In this document: positions 43,308-52,226 of the stretch, one piece after another | How the letters are laid out: each line of letters starts with the position of its first letter | How positions within the stretch are numbered: the first letter of the stretch is position 1 | Source of the DNA: Bacteroides timonensis | GTDB taxonomy: Bacteria > Bacteroidota > Bacteroidia > Bacteroidales > Bacteroidaceae | Length of the DNA: 64,000 nucleotides | Direction: 5' to 3' | NCBI RefSeq assembly: GCF_000513195.1 | Contig: NZ_CBVI010000016.1 | Span: 140,469-204,468 of the forward strand | Translations under genes and position numbers: made by a program | The notes under the pieces: generated by a model | Database searches by the model: none | What the model saw: only the letters and a program-made list of their open reading frames with translations | What the model was told of the DNA's origin: nothing

Positions 43308-45047
43308 ATGAAACGAACATTCTATATCATAATATGGCTGCTAGGATTTCTTTCATCCACTTCATGTACTCAACGCCACCAATCTTACGCCTTGTTGGTA
43401 CAAACAGATTCAGTGATGGAAGAGTATCCGGACAGCGCCTTGCACATACTGGAAAGTATAGAACCACAACGACTGGGCACGCAGGCGGCCCAAGCTTACT
43501 ATGCTTTATTGCTGACACAAGCAAGAGACAAAAATTATATCGTGCAAACTGATGATTCACTGATACGGATCGCAGTACAGTATTACGATTCTGTTGGGGA
43601 TATACCTATGCAGGCTAAAGCTCATTATTACAAAGGGTGCATATATAGGGATGCAAATTTGTGCGGAGAAGCAGTTCAGGAATATCTGACAGCAATTCCA
43701 CTTGCCAAAAAGGCCGGAAACCCAAAACTACAGGGATTAATATACAATCATGCAGGCTACCTGTATTACCTGCAAGACCTATTAGAGCAAGCTGACTCCA
43801 TCTATCAGTTAACCGAGCAACTAGCAATACAGCAAAATGACACAAGCCTTTGGGCAGAAGCACTGTCATTTCAAGGAAAGATAAATATAAAAAGAGGAAT
43901 ATTATATTACCCCAAAGCGGAAAAAAAATTATTGAAGGCACTTGATATGACAAATACGCCCAATTATAAACGGTTACAGGCAGATATAGCTGCCGCACTC
44001 AGCTCATTATACAATAGTATGGAACTAAATAAAAAAGCCATTCACTATGCCAAACTAAATATATCGTTGCGAAGCGACACCGCACAGCATTATAGAGCCT
44101 TTCTGCTTTTAGGTGACGCTTATTTTAAAGCCGGACAATATGATTCCGCTACTATATACATCAATAAAAGCCTATCGAGCACAGGATATGGCACCAAAGC
44201 CAGCGCCTATATGCGTCTGGCAGAGATAGCCAAAGTGCAAGGAGATTTGGACAGATCACTGGCGCTGACAGAGAAGTATACGCTCTACCTGGATAGTCTG
44301 CATTTGTCAAAACAAAGCAACGACATCCTTATGGCAGAAAAAGAGGTAGCAAAACAGCAATATACCAACAACTTAGGTCAGCAAAGCAACAAACTGTATA
44401 TTTTAATAGTGGTCAGTGTTCTGCTCATCTGTATCATCGGAATTGTCTATGCCGTACTAATAAGAAGAAGCCAACAAAAGGCACAGCACATTGAGCAAAA
44501 ACAATCTATTTTGGAGAAAGAGCAACAAGACTTGCAACAGAAGTACATACAACTTAAAAAAGAACTCACCCAAAAAGAAGCTGAAATAACCTCCCTACAA
44601 AAGGATATTAACCAGCAGCATAACAATGAAGAGAAAAAGAAAAAGCTACAACAAGAACTTGATGCTTTAACGAGAGAACGAAGCGCGTTGGCAAAAGAAG
44701 CTCTTGAACATTCAGAGGTTTACTCAAAAGTAGAAAGGATTATTAACTCTTACAAAAAATACGATAAATCAGAAGAACAGTTAAACGATGACGACTGGCA
44801 GCGTTTCATTGTTGAAACCGACATACGTTGGGATAAAGCCATCACCCGACTGAGAATTCAGTGTGAATTGGAGAAAGAAGAAATACACCTGTGTTGTCTT
44901 CTTTTGACTGATTTTCCAATTGCCCACTTAGAATACATAATAGGGCAAACGCGAAATACGATCTACAGAAAAGAAAAAGAAATCCTAAAAAAGGCAGGCT
45001 GCCCATCGGGTACAAACAAGCTAAAAGTATTTCTTAAAAACTATTAA
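43308..45047 (+). CDS. Membrane TPR regulator with C-terminal HTH-like domain (copy 2)
   Basis: 579 aa from MKRTFYIIIWLLGFLSSTSC, a lipoprotein-type signal. Same architecture as 38864-40564: TPRs ~40-345 (AHYYKGCIYRDANLCGEAVQ), membrane helix ~363-386 (LYILIVVSVLLICIIGIVYA), a long coiled coil rich in Gln/Glu/Lys and the HTH-like end (CELEKEEIHLCCLLLTDFPI, then LEYIIGQTRNTIYRKEKEIL). LTQARDKNYIVQTDDSLIRI is nearly the same in both copies. Divergence is highest in the coiled coil, pointing to old duplication. It precedes the second DUF3244/VKOR pair. Confidence 0.8.
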   Translation: MKRTFYIIIWLLGFLSSTSCTQRHQSYALLVQTDSVMEEYPDSALHILESIEPQRLGTQAAQAYYALLLTQARDKNYIVQTDDSLIRIAVQYYDSVGDIPMQAKAHYYKGCIYRDANLCGEAVQEYLTAIPLAKKAGNPKLQGLIYNHAGYLYYLQDLLEQADSIYQLTEQLAIQQNDTSLWAEALSFQGKINIKRGILYYPKAEKKLLKALDMTNTPNYKRLQADIAAALSSLYNSMELNKKAIHYAKLNISLRSDTAQHYRAFLLLGDAYFKAGQYDSATIYINKSLSSTGYGTKASAYMRLAEIAKVQGDLDRSLALTEKYTLYLDSLHLSKQSNDILMAEKEVAKQQYTNNLGQQSNKLYILIVVSVLLICIIGIVYAVLIRRSQQKAQHIEQKQSILEKEQQDLQQKYIQLKKELTQKEAEITSLQKDINQQHNNEEKKKKLQQELDALTRERSALAKEALEHSEVYSKVERIINSYKKYDKSEEQLNDDDWQRFIVETDIRWDKAITRLRIQCELEKEEIHLCCLLLTDFPIAHLEYIIGQTRNTIYRKEKEILKKAGCPSGTNKLKVFLKNY

Positions 45048-45104
45048 ATCGAGCACTCTTAAGGGGAATATAAGCGTAAAATGCATCATATAAAGCGAAA
45101 TGAT

Positions 45105-45148
45105 ACACTTTTGATACACTCTATCAGGATAAAAGCCCGCTATATTTG
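45105..45148 (+). promoter_or_regulatory. DUF3244 promoter 2 with 11-bp-spaced direct repeat
   Basis: TGATACACT at 45101 and 45112 (ACACT at 45105 and 45116), then CAGGATAAA and the -7 box TATATTTG (45141-45148). Repeat spacing (11 bp) and distance to the -7 box (25 bp) equal those of the promoter at 40612-40655. Confidence 0.75.
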
Positions 45149-45177
45149 TAGCAAACAATATCTAATAAACGATATAT

Positions 45178-45570
45178 ATGAAAAAGCTATTATTCCTTTT
45201 AATCGCATTTCTTGCTTGGGGAACTTCCGCATATTCCCAAGAGTTTATTAAAGGCATGGAAATTAGTCTTTATAAGGATATAAAAGAAGACCATGATACA
45301 AATCCGGAAGATGCTCCTAAAACGCGCAGCATTATTATACAACCCGCGCATGCATACTTATATAATAAAGTAATATCCATATCTTTTAAAGAGATGATAT
45401 CGACAGTTACTATCAGGATTCTTAAAGAATCTACCGGTGAAACTGTTTATTCACAAGAATATATGAGTCCGACAGAAGTCTCTATTGACTTAAATATGCA
45501 AAATTCAGATGTATACTACATCGAAATTATTTCAGATAAAACCTCTTTAAAAGGCAAATTTACACTTTAA
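45178..45570 (+). CDS. DUF3244 secreted protein (copy 2)
   Basis: 130 aa: signal peptide MKKLLFLLIAFLAWGTSAYS, then the same small beta fold as 40687-41076 (SIIIQPAHAYLYNKVISISF, then SDVYYIEIISDKTSLKGKFT). The shared IIIQPA and G-K/N-FTL ends identify it as a paralogue. It lies 19 bp before the second VKOR fusion gene and follows the matched direct-repeat promoter. Confidence 0.85.
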   Translation: MKKLLFLLIAFLAWGTSAYSQEFIKGMEISLYKDIKEDHDTNPEDAPKTRSIIIQPAHAYLYNKVISISFKEMISTVTIRILKESTGETVYSQEYMSPTEVSIDLNMQNSDVYYIEIISDKTSLKGKFTL

Positions 45571-45589
45571 GTATTAAAGAAGAAATATT

Positions 45590-47119
45590 ATGTTGGGAGT
45601 TGACAACACCGGTGGAATACTTTATCACTATTTGCGTGTTTTGCACGTAAAAGTGAGCAAGGTGACCGTACGCTGCTTGCTCGACAATCCGTTGGGCAAC
45701 AGCATGCGGGGTATCAGCGATGCACTGGATATACTCCATATCAATAATGCGGTATATCAGCTCCCTGCAGAATATCTCGACAAATTAGAAAGTCCGCTTA
45801 TAGCTGTAACCAATGACAATGATTCACCCTTTTGTCTGGTAGAAAAGATGGAGAAAGGTCATGTTATCATCACTACGCCCCACACCCGGCATATAAGAGT
45901 AAGCAAACAACAATTCTTACAGAAGTGGACAGGTGGAGTCTTAGTCGGCGAGATTACAGAGAAAACTATTCAAGAGAAAAATTACCGATTAAAGAATGTT
46001 GGAGAGTGGATTAGGCAATATCAACTTTTGCTAGCAGGCATAGTTACTATATTCCTTATATTATATCATGCAAGCAGGAACTACTCATCAGGAGTGACTC
46101 TCTACTTGCTGACACTATGCGCAGGGGTTCTTGTTTCTGCTGCTATTCTTTATAAAGAAACCATCAACCATCAGTTCCTACATAGTTTTTGCCACATTGG
46201 TAAAGTTATAGATTGTAATGAAGTGCTTCACTCTAAAGGATCACGTATTATCGGCGTAGGATTAGGTGAATTATCATTGTTCTATTTCAGCACTTTATTG
46301 CTATTCTGCCTTTTACGTCCGTACGATTTCTTTTATATCAGTACATTATGCAGTATTATTGCAATAGGATTCACAATTTACTCCATCATCTATCAACTCT
46401 TTATAATTCACAAAGGATGTATGCTTTGCATGATTATCAATCTAATAGTATGGGGTAACTGCATTACCTTGTACTTACTAAAAGCTTATTATAATAAAGT
46501 AATTTCTTTCCAGGCAATACTTCTCATTTTTGCTATCAGTTGTATCTATCTGGTTATCTGGACACAACTAAAGAAATTACTAAAATATAATGAAGAAAGG
46601 AAACAACTTAAAGATCATTTTGCAGACTTGCTTAGCCCAGAAGCTTTTCAAGCCCTCCTAACCCTAAAACCACAGATTAGAAAAACTCCTCAACCTAACA
46701 TAGTTTTACATAACAATATAACAGGTGAAAATCAATTGCTATTTGTTACTAATCCCAATTGCAAGAATTGCGCAAAAGCACATTCACAATTTCAAAAAAT
46801 AGCCAATGAACAACCTATTTGTTTAGTGCTATTAACTTTTCCCGGTGATAATACAGGCAAACAGATTGCACTAACAATTATTGCAACCTATCTTACAGAA
46901 GGTTGGGAAAAGGCTATGAAAGCATTGTCTGAATGGTTTAGTACACATCATATAGAAGATATCCCTAATAATATTACGGATGAGACGCAGGATATATGGA
47001 AACAGCAACAATTGTATTGCTTGCAGCAGCAAATCAATAAGACACCTACCATCATCGTAAACAAACATTATTTACCATATATATATCAGATAGAAAATTT
47101 AAAGTATGTATTAACATAA
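45590..47119 (+). CDS. Degenerate C39-like / VKOR / thioredoxin fusion protein (copy 2)
   Basis: 509 aa, colinear with 41116-42666. The N-terminal C39-like part is well conserved (VRCLLDNPLGNSMRGISDAL) and again lacks a DCG-type catalytic Cys. VKOR loop cysteines are in SFCHIGKVIDCNEVLHSKGS (~201 and ~209), the CxxC in GCMLCMIINLIVW (~277/280) and the thioredoxin CxxC in NPNCKNCAKAHSQF. All redox cysteines are kept in both copies, so both are probably active. The GG-peptide gene follows 90 bp downstream. Confidence 0.85.
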   Translation: MLGVDNTGGILYHYLRVLHVKVSKVTVRCLLDNPLGNSMRGISDALDILHINNAVYQLPAEYLDKLESPLIAVTNDNDSPFCLVEKMEKGHVIITTPHTRHIRVSKQQFLQKWTGGVLVGEITEKTIQEKNYRLKNVGEWIRQYQLLLAGIVTIFLILYHASRNYSSGVTLYLLTLCAGVLVSAAILYKETINHQFLHSFCHIGKVIDCNEVLHSKGSRIIGVGLGELSLFYFSTLLLFCLLRPYDFFYISTLCSIIAIGFTIYSIIYQLFIIHKGCMLCMIINLIVWGNCITLYLLKAYYNKVISFQAILLIFAISCIYLVIWTQLKKLLKYNEERKQLKDHFADLLSPEAFQALLTLKPQIRKTPQPNIVLHNNITGENQLLFVTNPNCKNCAKAHSQFQKIANEQPICLVLLTFPGDNTGKQIALTIIATYLTEGWEKAMKALSEWFSTHHIEDIPNNITDETQDIWKQQQLYCLQQQINKTPTIIVNKHYLPYIYQIENLKYVLT

Positions 47120-47209
47120 AGATATTGTTTTGCAAAACAGAAGTCAATAGGGTGATACTTAAAGCTTCCTACTGTTAACATTATTATTCACCTTAATTCT
47201 TATAGAAAT

Positions 47210-47410
47210 ATGAAGAATTTTGAAAATTTTGAAGCGTTCAAACTGAACAAGGTGCAGATGAATGCTATCGCTGGTGGTACGATTTATTGCTACAATGGTT
47301 CTGACGCCAGCAAAGAAGCCTACTTTGAAAACTTAACAATGGAAGAAGCTCAAAAAGGAGCTGATGCAGCCATTGGTAAAGGTGCTGTTTGCGAAGAATT
47401 AATCAAGTAG
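47210..47410 (+). CDS. GG-leader secreted peptide precursor with two cysteines
   Basis: 66 aa. The leader MKNFENFEAFKLNKVQMNAI ends in AGG (residues 21-23), the double-glycine site of Bacteroidales peptide precursors (FKLNKxxMxxIxGG pattern). The mature part would be 43 residues starting TIYCYNGSDAS, with Cys27 and Cys61 of the precursor (4 and 38 of the mature form) able to form one disulfide. The downstream PCAT exporter supplies a C39 peptidase for this site, and the VKOR proteins could oxidise it. Role could be bacteriocin-like, signalling or other; the YCYNG start is only faintly like the YGNG of class IIa bacteriocins. A 13-bp hairpin follows. Confidence 0.85.
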   Translation: MKNFENFEAFKLNKVQMNAIAGGTIYCYNGSDASKEAYFENLTMEEAQKGADAAIGKGAVCEELIK

Positions 47411-47417
47411 AAAGCAT

Positions 47418-47448
47418 TAGGGGTTCTTATATTAAATAAGAACCCCTA
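47418..47448 (+). terminator. 13-bp perfect hairpin between peptide and TlpA genes
   Basis: TAGGGGTTCTTAT (47418-47430) pairs with 47436-47448 around ATTAA. The sequence after it is A-rich, not T-rich, so partial termination or 3'-end protection of the peptide mRNA is more likely than a full stop. Confidence 0.7.
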
Positions 47449-47468
47449 TAAAAAATCGTACAAAAACC

Positions 47469-48647
47469 ATGAAGGTACTTTTATATGCATCTTGTCTAAT
47501 TAGTTTGTTTCTAACTCTTTTCTCATTGACAGAAGAAAAGAACATTGAAATCATTATTCATCTTGACAATGATATGACAGAAGAAGAACAAAAGGTATAC
47601 CTTTGGTCTTTCTGTTCTTGGGTATCTGGGTCAGAAAAAGCCATTTGGGATTCAGCAAGCATAAAAAAGGGGCAAAAAACAGTAAAACTTCAAGGGTATT
47701 CACCCTATGAAAACTATTTCAAGATTTGTTTCTCAAAAAACGGACCACAAGGATTATATGTATATGCGCTTCCGAATGATACTGTAGAATTATACTTTTC
47801 CTCAAATGATAAAGAAGTATTGTGGAAAAATGCTTGCAAAGGAAATTATCACAATATAGTTACTGACTTCGAGAAAGGAAGCAGAAGATATTGGATAAAA
47901 AAAAATGAATCTTGTGAAGATAGCATTTCATATTACAGCCATCTATTAATAGATCGCTATATTAACGAAATACACACATCTGAGCATCCACTGATAGCAA
48001 AAGGAAGTTGGGTTATGTTGCAAATGTTTTTCAAGGATTCATTATCAAGGGATAGTCTTCAATCATTAAGAGAATACGTTGCACGAAAATTTCCAAATTA
48101 CCTACCAGCAGCACTTACATACAAGAATGCTCCTACATTAAGCGAACGTACAAAGAGTACCCAGAAACGGCTAGACGAGATTTCAAAGCAGAGGAATATT
48201 TATGAAAAAAGAAAACAAAGCACTCAAATAGGGAGCAGAATAACACTTCAATTACCATCACTAAATGGAGAATATATAGCGTTATCAGATTTAAGAAGTA
48301 AATACATTTTTGTAGATATTTGGGCAAGTTGGTGCAAACCATGTAGAGCACAAACTATTTATCTAAAAAAAGTATTGAATAAACATCAGAATAATATAAA
48401 AATATATGCAGTTTCCATTGATGCAAACCACAGTGCTTGGAAAAAAGCTATAGAACAAGATAAAACACAAGATTTTATTCATGTGATAGGTACAGACAAT
48501 GACCGCAGGAATGTTCAATCAGTTGAAGTTTTGAACATCGAAAGAATCCCGCGAAACTTCTTATTAGATCGAAACTGTAAAATCATTGCAAAAGATTTGC
48601 TTGATGAACAACTCATGCAAACATTAGACAGTTTAGAAAGGCAATGA
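47469..48647 (+). CDS. TlpA/ResA-type thiol-disulfide oxidoreductase
   Basis: 392 aa with a signal-like hydrophobic N-terminus (VLLYASCLISLFLTLFSL), a ~240-residue region of no clear family and a C-terminal thioredoxin domain. The active site is WCKPC at residues 288-292 within FVDIWASWCKPCR, and the cis-Pro is in ERIPRNFLLDR. Periplasmic; it could reduce or isomerise disulfides of the peptide or of the VKOR proteins. It overlaps the PCAT gene by 4 bp, so it is translated with the exporter. Confidence 0.88.
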   Translation: MKVLLYASCLISLFLTLFSLTEEKNIEIIIHLDNDMTEEEQKVYLWSFCSWVSGSEKAIWDSASIKKGQKTVKLQGYSPYENYFKICFSKNGPQGLYVYALPNDTVELYFSSNDKEVLWKNACKGNYHNIVTDFEKGSRRYWIKKNESCEDSISYYSHLLIDRYINEIHTSEHPLIAKGSWVMLQMFFKDSLSRDSLQSLREYVARKFPNYLPAALTYKNAPTLSERTKSTQKRLDEISKQRNIYEKRKQSTQIGSRITLQLPSLNGEYIALSDLRSKYIFVDIWASWCKPCRAQTIYLKKVLNKHQNNIKIYAVSIDANHSAWKKAIEQDKTQDFIHVIGTDNDRRNVQSVEVLNIERIPRNFLLDRNCKIIAKDLLDEQLMQTLDSLERQ

Positions 48648-50830
48648 AATCTTTCCCTCGTTACATCCAGCACGACGCCATGGATTGTGGTCCCACCTGC
48701 CTCCGCATGGTAGCCGCTTTCTATGGTAAGCACTACTCATTGGAAGGATTGAGGGAAAAATCATTTATCACCCGCGAGGGCGTATCGATGCTCGGCATCA
48801 GCGAAGCTGCAGAAAAGACAGGTTTTCGCAGCATTTGCGTACAAGTGGGTTTTGAAAAACTCAAGGAAGCTCCTTTACCCTGCATCATACACTGGAACCA
48901 GCAACACTTTGTCGTGGTATATAAACTCACCGACAAGCATGTTTGGATAGCCGACCCCGGCGCGGGAAAGCTGAAATACACCAGAGAAGAATTCTGCAAT
49001 TGCTGGCTGAGTTCCCGAAAGAACGAAGAAGACACAGGAGTAGCGTTATTGCTGGAACCCACTCCCGAATTTTATACGATAGAGGATGAGGCTGACAAAG
49101 TGAACCGCAAAGGCTTTAGTTTCCTCTACTCCTATCTTCGTCCGTATCGAGGGCTGGTAGGACAATTACTTTTAGGCCTGTTACTGGGCAGCATGATACA
49201 ACTTATGCTACCCTTCCTCACACAATCTGTAGTAGACTTCGGCATCAACAACCAGAATCTTGGTTTTATCTATCTGGTACTGATTGCCCAGTTGATGCTG
49301 TCTTTCAGCAGCAGTGCCGTAGAGTTCATACGAGGATGGATACTGCTACACCTGGGTACTCGCATTAACATTGCCCTCATATCAGACTTCCTCATCAAAC
49401 TGATGAAGATGCCCATCAACTACTTTGACAGCAAGATGACAGGAGACATCCTACAACGCATCAATGATCACAAGCGTATACAGGACTTTCTGACTGGAAG
49501 CAGTCTCAGCGTTATCTTCTCAGTGTTCAATATCATCATCTTCGGCATTGTGCTGCTGGTGTACAGTGGCATGATATTCCTTATCTTTATGGGAGGAAGT
49601 GCCCTGTACGTTGCATACGTCTGGTTATTCATGAAGAAGCGTGCCGAACTGGATCACAAGCGTTTTGCCCAGCAAAGTGCCAATCAAAGCACGGTAGTGC
49701 AACTGGTGAACGGTATGCAAGAAATAAAACTCAGTGCCTGCGAACAACAGAAACGCTGGAAATGGGAGCGAATACAAGCAAAGCTATTCAAAGTAAACAT
49801 CAAAAGCCTTGCCCTACGACAGTATCAGGATTCGGGAGCAGTGTTGATTAATCAAAGCAAGAACCTACTGATAACCGCACTTGTGGCAAGTCTGGTAGTG
49901 AAAGGGGAAATGACGCTGGGTATGATGCTATCCGTGCAATACATCATCGGACAGTTGAACAGCCCGGTAAACGAGCTCATCGCTTTTGCACGCGATATGC
50001 AGGATGCACGCCTCAGCATGAACCGCCTCAGCGAAGTGCGTGACAAACCGGATGAAGAAGATCCCACGCGCGAACTGATACGGGAAATCCCGAAAGGAAA
50101 AGAAATAAGACTCCAGAACCTTAACTTCAAATATGATCCGCTAAGCGAATACCCAACGTTGGACAATGTAAGTCTGGTGATTCCACCAGGTAAACAAACT
50201 GCCATCGTAGGTATGAGTGGAAGCGGAAAGACAACACTCGTTAAATTACTGTTAGGATTCTACCCGCCCGCAAGCGGCGATATCTTCATCGGGGATACTC
50301 CACTGGGAAGTTATAGTATTCGCGAATGGCGCAAGCGGTGCGGCGTAGTAATGCAGGATGGTTTTATCTTCTCCGACAGCATAGCCGGAAATATTGCTCC
50401 GGGAGTGGAGCATATCGATAAGCAGCGATTGCGCCATGCCGCAGAAGTAGCAAATATACATAGCTTTATCAAGGAATTACCCTTGGGATACAATACCAAG
50501 ATAGGACAAGAAGGTCATGGATTGAGCCAGGGACAGAAACAACGTATTCTCATAGCCCGCGCCGTATATAAAGACCCGGAATTTATCTTCTTTGATGAAG
50601 CAACCAATGCATTGGATGCCAATAATGAACGCACCATAATGAATAACCTGGAAACGTTCTTCAAAGGCAGAACATCCGTAGTAGTGGCGCATCGGTTGAG
50701 TACAGTGAGAAATGCAAACCAAATTATTGTAATAGAACAGGGAAGAATAGCAGAAACCGGAACACATGAGGAATTGATAGCTTTGGAAGGAAGATATTAC
50801 AGGTTGGTAAAGAATCAACTGGAATTATGA
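48644..50830 (+). CDS. Peptidase-containing ABC transporter (PCAT)
   Basis: 728 aa. C39 peptidase domain: Cys15 in DAMDCGPTCLRMVA, His88 in QHFVVVY, Asp104 in IADPGAG, a complete triad. A six-helix membrane domain (~165-460) follows, then the ABC ATPase with Walker A GMSGSGKTTLVKLL (~522), signature HGLSQGQKQRILIARA (~626) and Walker B FIFFDEATNALD (~649). It cleaves GG leaders and exports the peptide with ATP. It overlaps both neighbours by 4 bp (TlpA upstream, HlyD downstream). Confidence 0.97.
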   Translation: MKSFPRYIQHDAMDCGPTCLRMVAAFYGKHYSLEGLREKSFITREGVSMLGISEAAEKTGFRSICVQVGFEKLKEAPLPCIIHWNQQHFVVVYKLTDKHVWIADPGAGKLKYTREEFCNCWLSSRKNEEDTGVALLLEPTPEFYTIEDEADKVNRKGFSFLYSYLRPYRGLVGQLLLGLLLGSMIQLMLPFLTQSVVDFGINNQNLGFIYLVLIAQLMLSFSSSAVEFIRGWILLHLGTRINIALISDFLIKLMKMPINYFDSKMTGDILQRINDHKRIQDFLTGSSLSVIFSVFNIIIFGIVLLVYSGMIFLIFMGGSALYVAYVWLFMKKRAELDHKRFAQQSANQSTVVQLVNGMQEIKLSACEQQKRWKWERIQAKLFKVNIKSLALRQYQDSGAVLINQSKNLLITALVASLVVKGEMTLGMMLSVQYIIGQLNSPVNELIAFARDMQDARLSMNRLSEVRDKPDEEDPTRELIREIPKGKEIRLQNLNFKYDPLSEYPTLDNVSLVIPPGKQTAIVGMSGSGKTTLVKLLLGFYPPASGDIFIGDTPLGSYSIREWRKRCGVVMQDGFIFSDSIAGNIAPGVEHIDKQRLRHAAEVANIHSFIKELPLGYNTKIGQEGHGLSQGQKQRILIARAVYKDPEFIFFDEATNALDANNERTIMNNLETFFKGRTSVVVAHRLSTVRNANQIIVIEQGRIAETGTHEELIALEGRYYRLVKNQLEL

Positions 50831-52122
50831 AAAATGAAGAGAAAGACATAGAATTAAGGTGTGAGGAGGTGCAGGAGATATTGACACGCCCGCCACACGC
50901 ATTAATCAGATGGGGAATAACTGTATTCTTCGGAGTGCTGGCATTACTCTTCATTGGAGGCTTATTCTTCAAATATCCGGATATCGTAAGCACAGAAATC
51001 ACCATTACTACAGAGCATCCACCCGTATGGATCGTGGCAAGAGGAAGTGGAAAAATTCAGGAGGTATATCGCAAGGATCGTGAAGCCGTAAAAGCGGGGG
51101 ATATCATAGCTGTACTGGAAAATCCTGCCATCACTGCCCATGTATTGGAACTGAAAGAAAGGATTACTTCCTTCATACTGACGGATAGTTGTATCTGCCA
51201 AGCCGTGTTTCCAGAGAAACCGGAACTCGGAAACATTCAGAATGCTTATGCCGCTTTCATCAAATGCCTGACAGATTATCGTAATTTTCTGTCGATAGAC
51301 CTCTACGCCCAGAAAGAACAGGCTGCCTGCAAAGAGTTGCAAGAATATCAGAAATACATACGGCATCTGAATAAACAAGCTGAACTTGATGAAGAACAAG
51401 TACAGATAGCCTCCGCTACACATAGCCGGGAAAAGAAGCTCTTCGACAAAGGATTAATATCGAAAGCTGATTATGAAGAAGCGCAGCAAACTTACTTGAA
51501 TCACAGGCAGGGACGCGAACAATTAATGACTTCACTCTCGTCCGCTAGAATTCAAGAAGCCCAATTGCAACAGAATATTGTAGAAATCCGTATGGAACGT
51601 AGTCGGGAAGCCAATACAATAAGTACTTCATTAAAATCTGCTCTAAATGATTTGCAGGTAAGCATCAGCGATTGGGAATTGGGATATCTCTTTATCAGCC
51701 CTTCCGGTGGTATATTATCTTACAATAATATTTGGCAGAAGAACCAGAATGTCAACACAGGAGATAAGGTGTTCTCTATTGTAGCTTCCTCTCCTGGTGA
51801 CATCATAGGGAAAATAAAGTTACCCATCAGCGGATCGGGCAAAGTATCCCCCGGACAGAGAGTGAATATCAGCATGACAGGGTATCCATACATGGAATTC
51901 GGCTTCCTCACCGGGGAAATATTGTCCGTTTCACTGTTAGCGAGCGAAGACAATATGTATACTGCCACGGTAAGTCTGCCACAAAACTTACGCACCTCAT
52001 ACGGCAAGCAGCTGGACTTTAAGGGAGAACTATCCGGTACAGCAGAGGTCATGACGGATGAACGGAGCGTAACTGCACGTCTACTCAGTCCGCTCCGCTA
52101 TCTGTGGGAGAAATATCTATAA
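50827..52122 (+). CDS. HlyD-family membrane fusion protein
   Basis: 431 aa. Short cytoplasmic N-terminus, one membrane helix (~28-50, WGITVFFGVLALLFIGGLFF), a biotinyl-lipoyl-like part (GSGKIQEVYRKDREAVKAGD), a long alpha-helical hairpin (~115-260) and the barrel (SGSGKVSPGQRVNISMTGYP). It links the PCAT exporter to an outer-membrane channel; no TolC-like gene is in the window. Last gene of the peptide operon. Confidence 0.95.
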   Translation: MKNEEKDIELRCEEVQEILTRPPHALIRWGITVFFGVLALLFIGGLFFKYPDIVSTEITITTEHPPVWIVARGSGKIQEVYRKDREAVKAGDIIAVLENPAITAHVLELKERITSFILTDSCICQAVFPEKPELGNIQNAYAAFIKCLTDYRNFLSIDLYAQKEQAACKELQEYQKYIRHLNKQAELDEEQVQIASATHSREKKLFDKGLISKADYEEAQQTYLNHRQGREQLMTSLSSARIQEAQLQQNIVEIRMERSREANTISTSLKSALNDLQVSISDWELGYLFISPSGGILSYNNIWQKNQNVNTGDKVFSIVASSPGDIIGKIKLPISGSGKVSPGQRVNISMTGYPYMEFGFLTGEILSVSLLASEDNMYTATVSLPQNLRTSYGKQLDFKGELSGTAEVMTDERSVTARLLSPLRYLWEKYL

Positions 52123-52226
52123 TAACCCTGCATTATGATATGGAAAGGAATAAAAGTGATTAACCTATCCGAAATATACAAAGCATAACCAATAGAAATT
52201 TAACAGATGCTCCGAATATTAGCAAT

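Noticed and set aside
47210..47410. Confident bacteriocin assignment
   Set aside because: The leader and exporter support an exported peptide, but the mature part has no clear match that I can name, so activity is left open.
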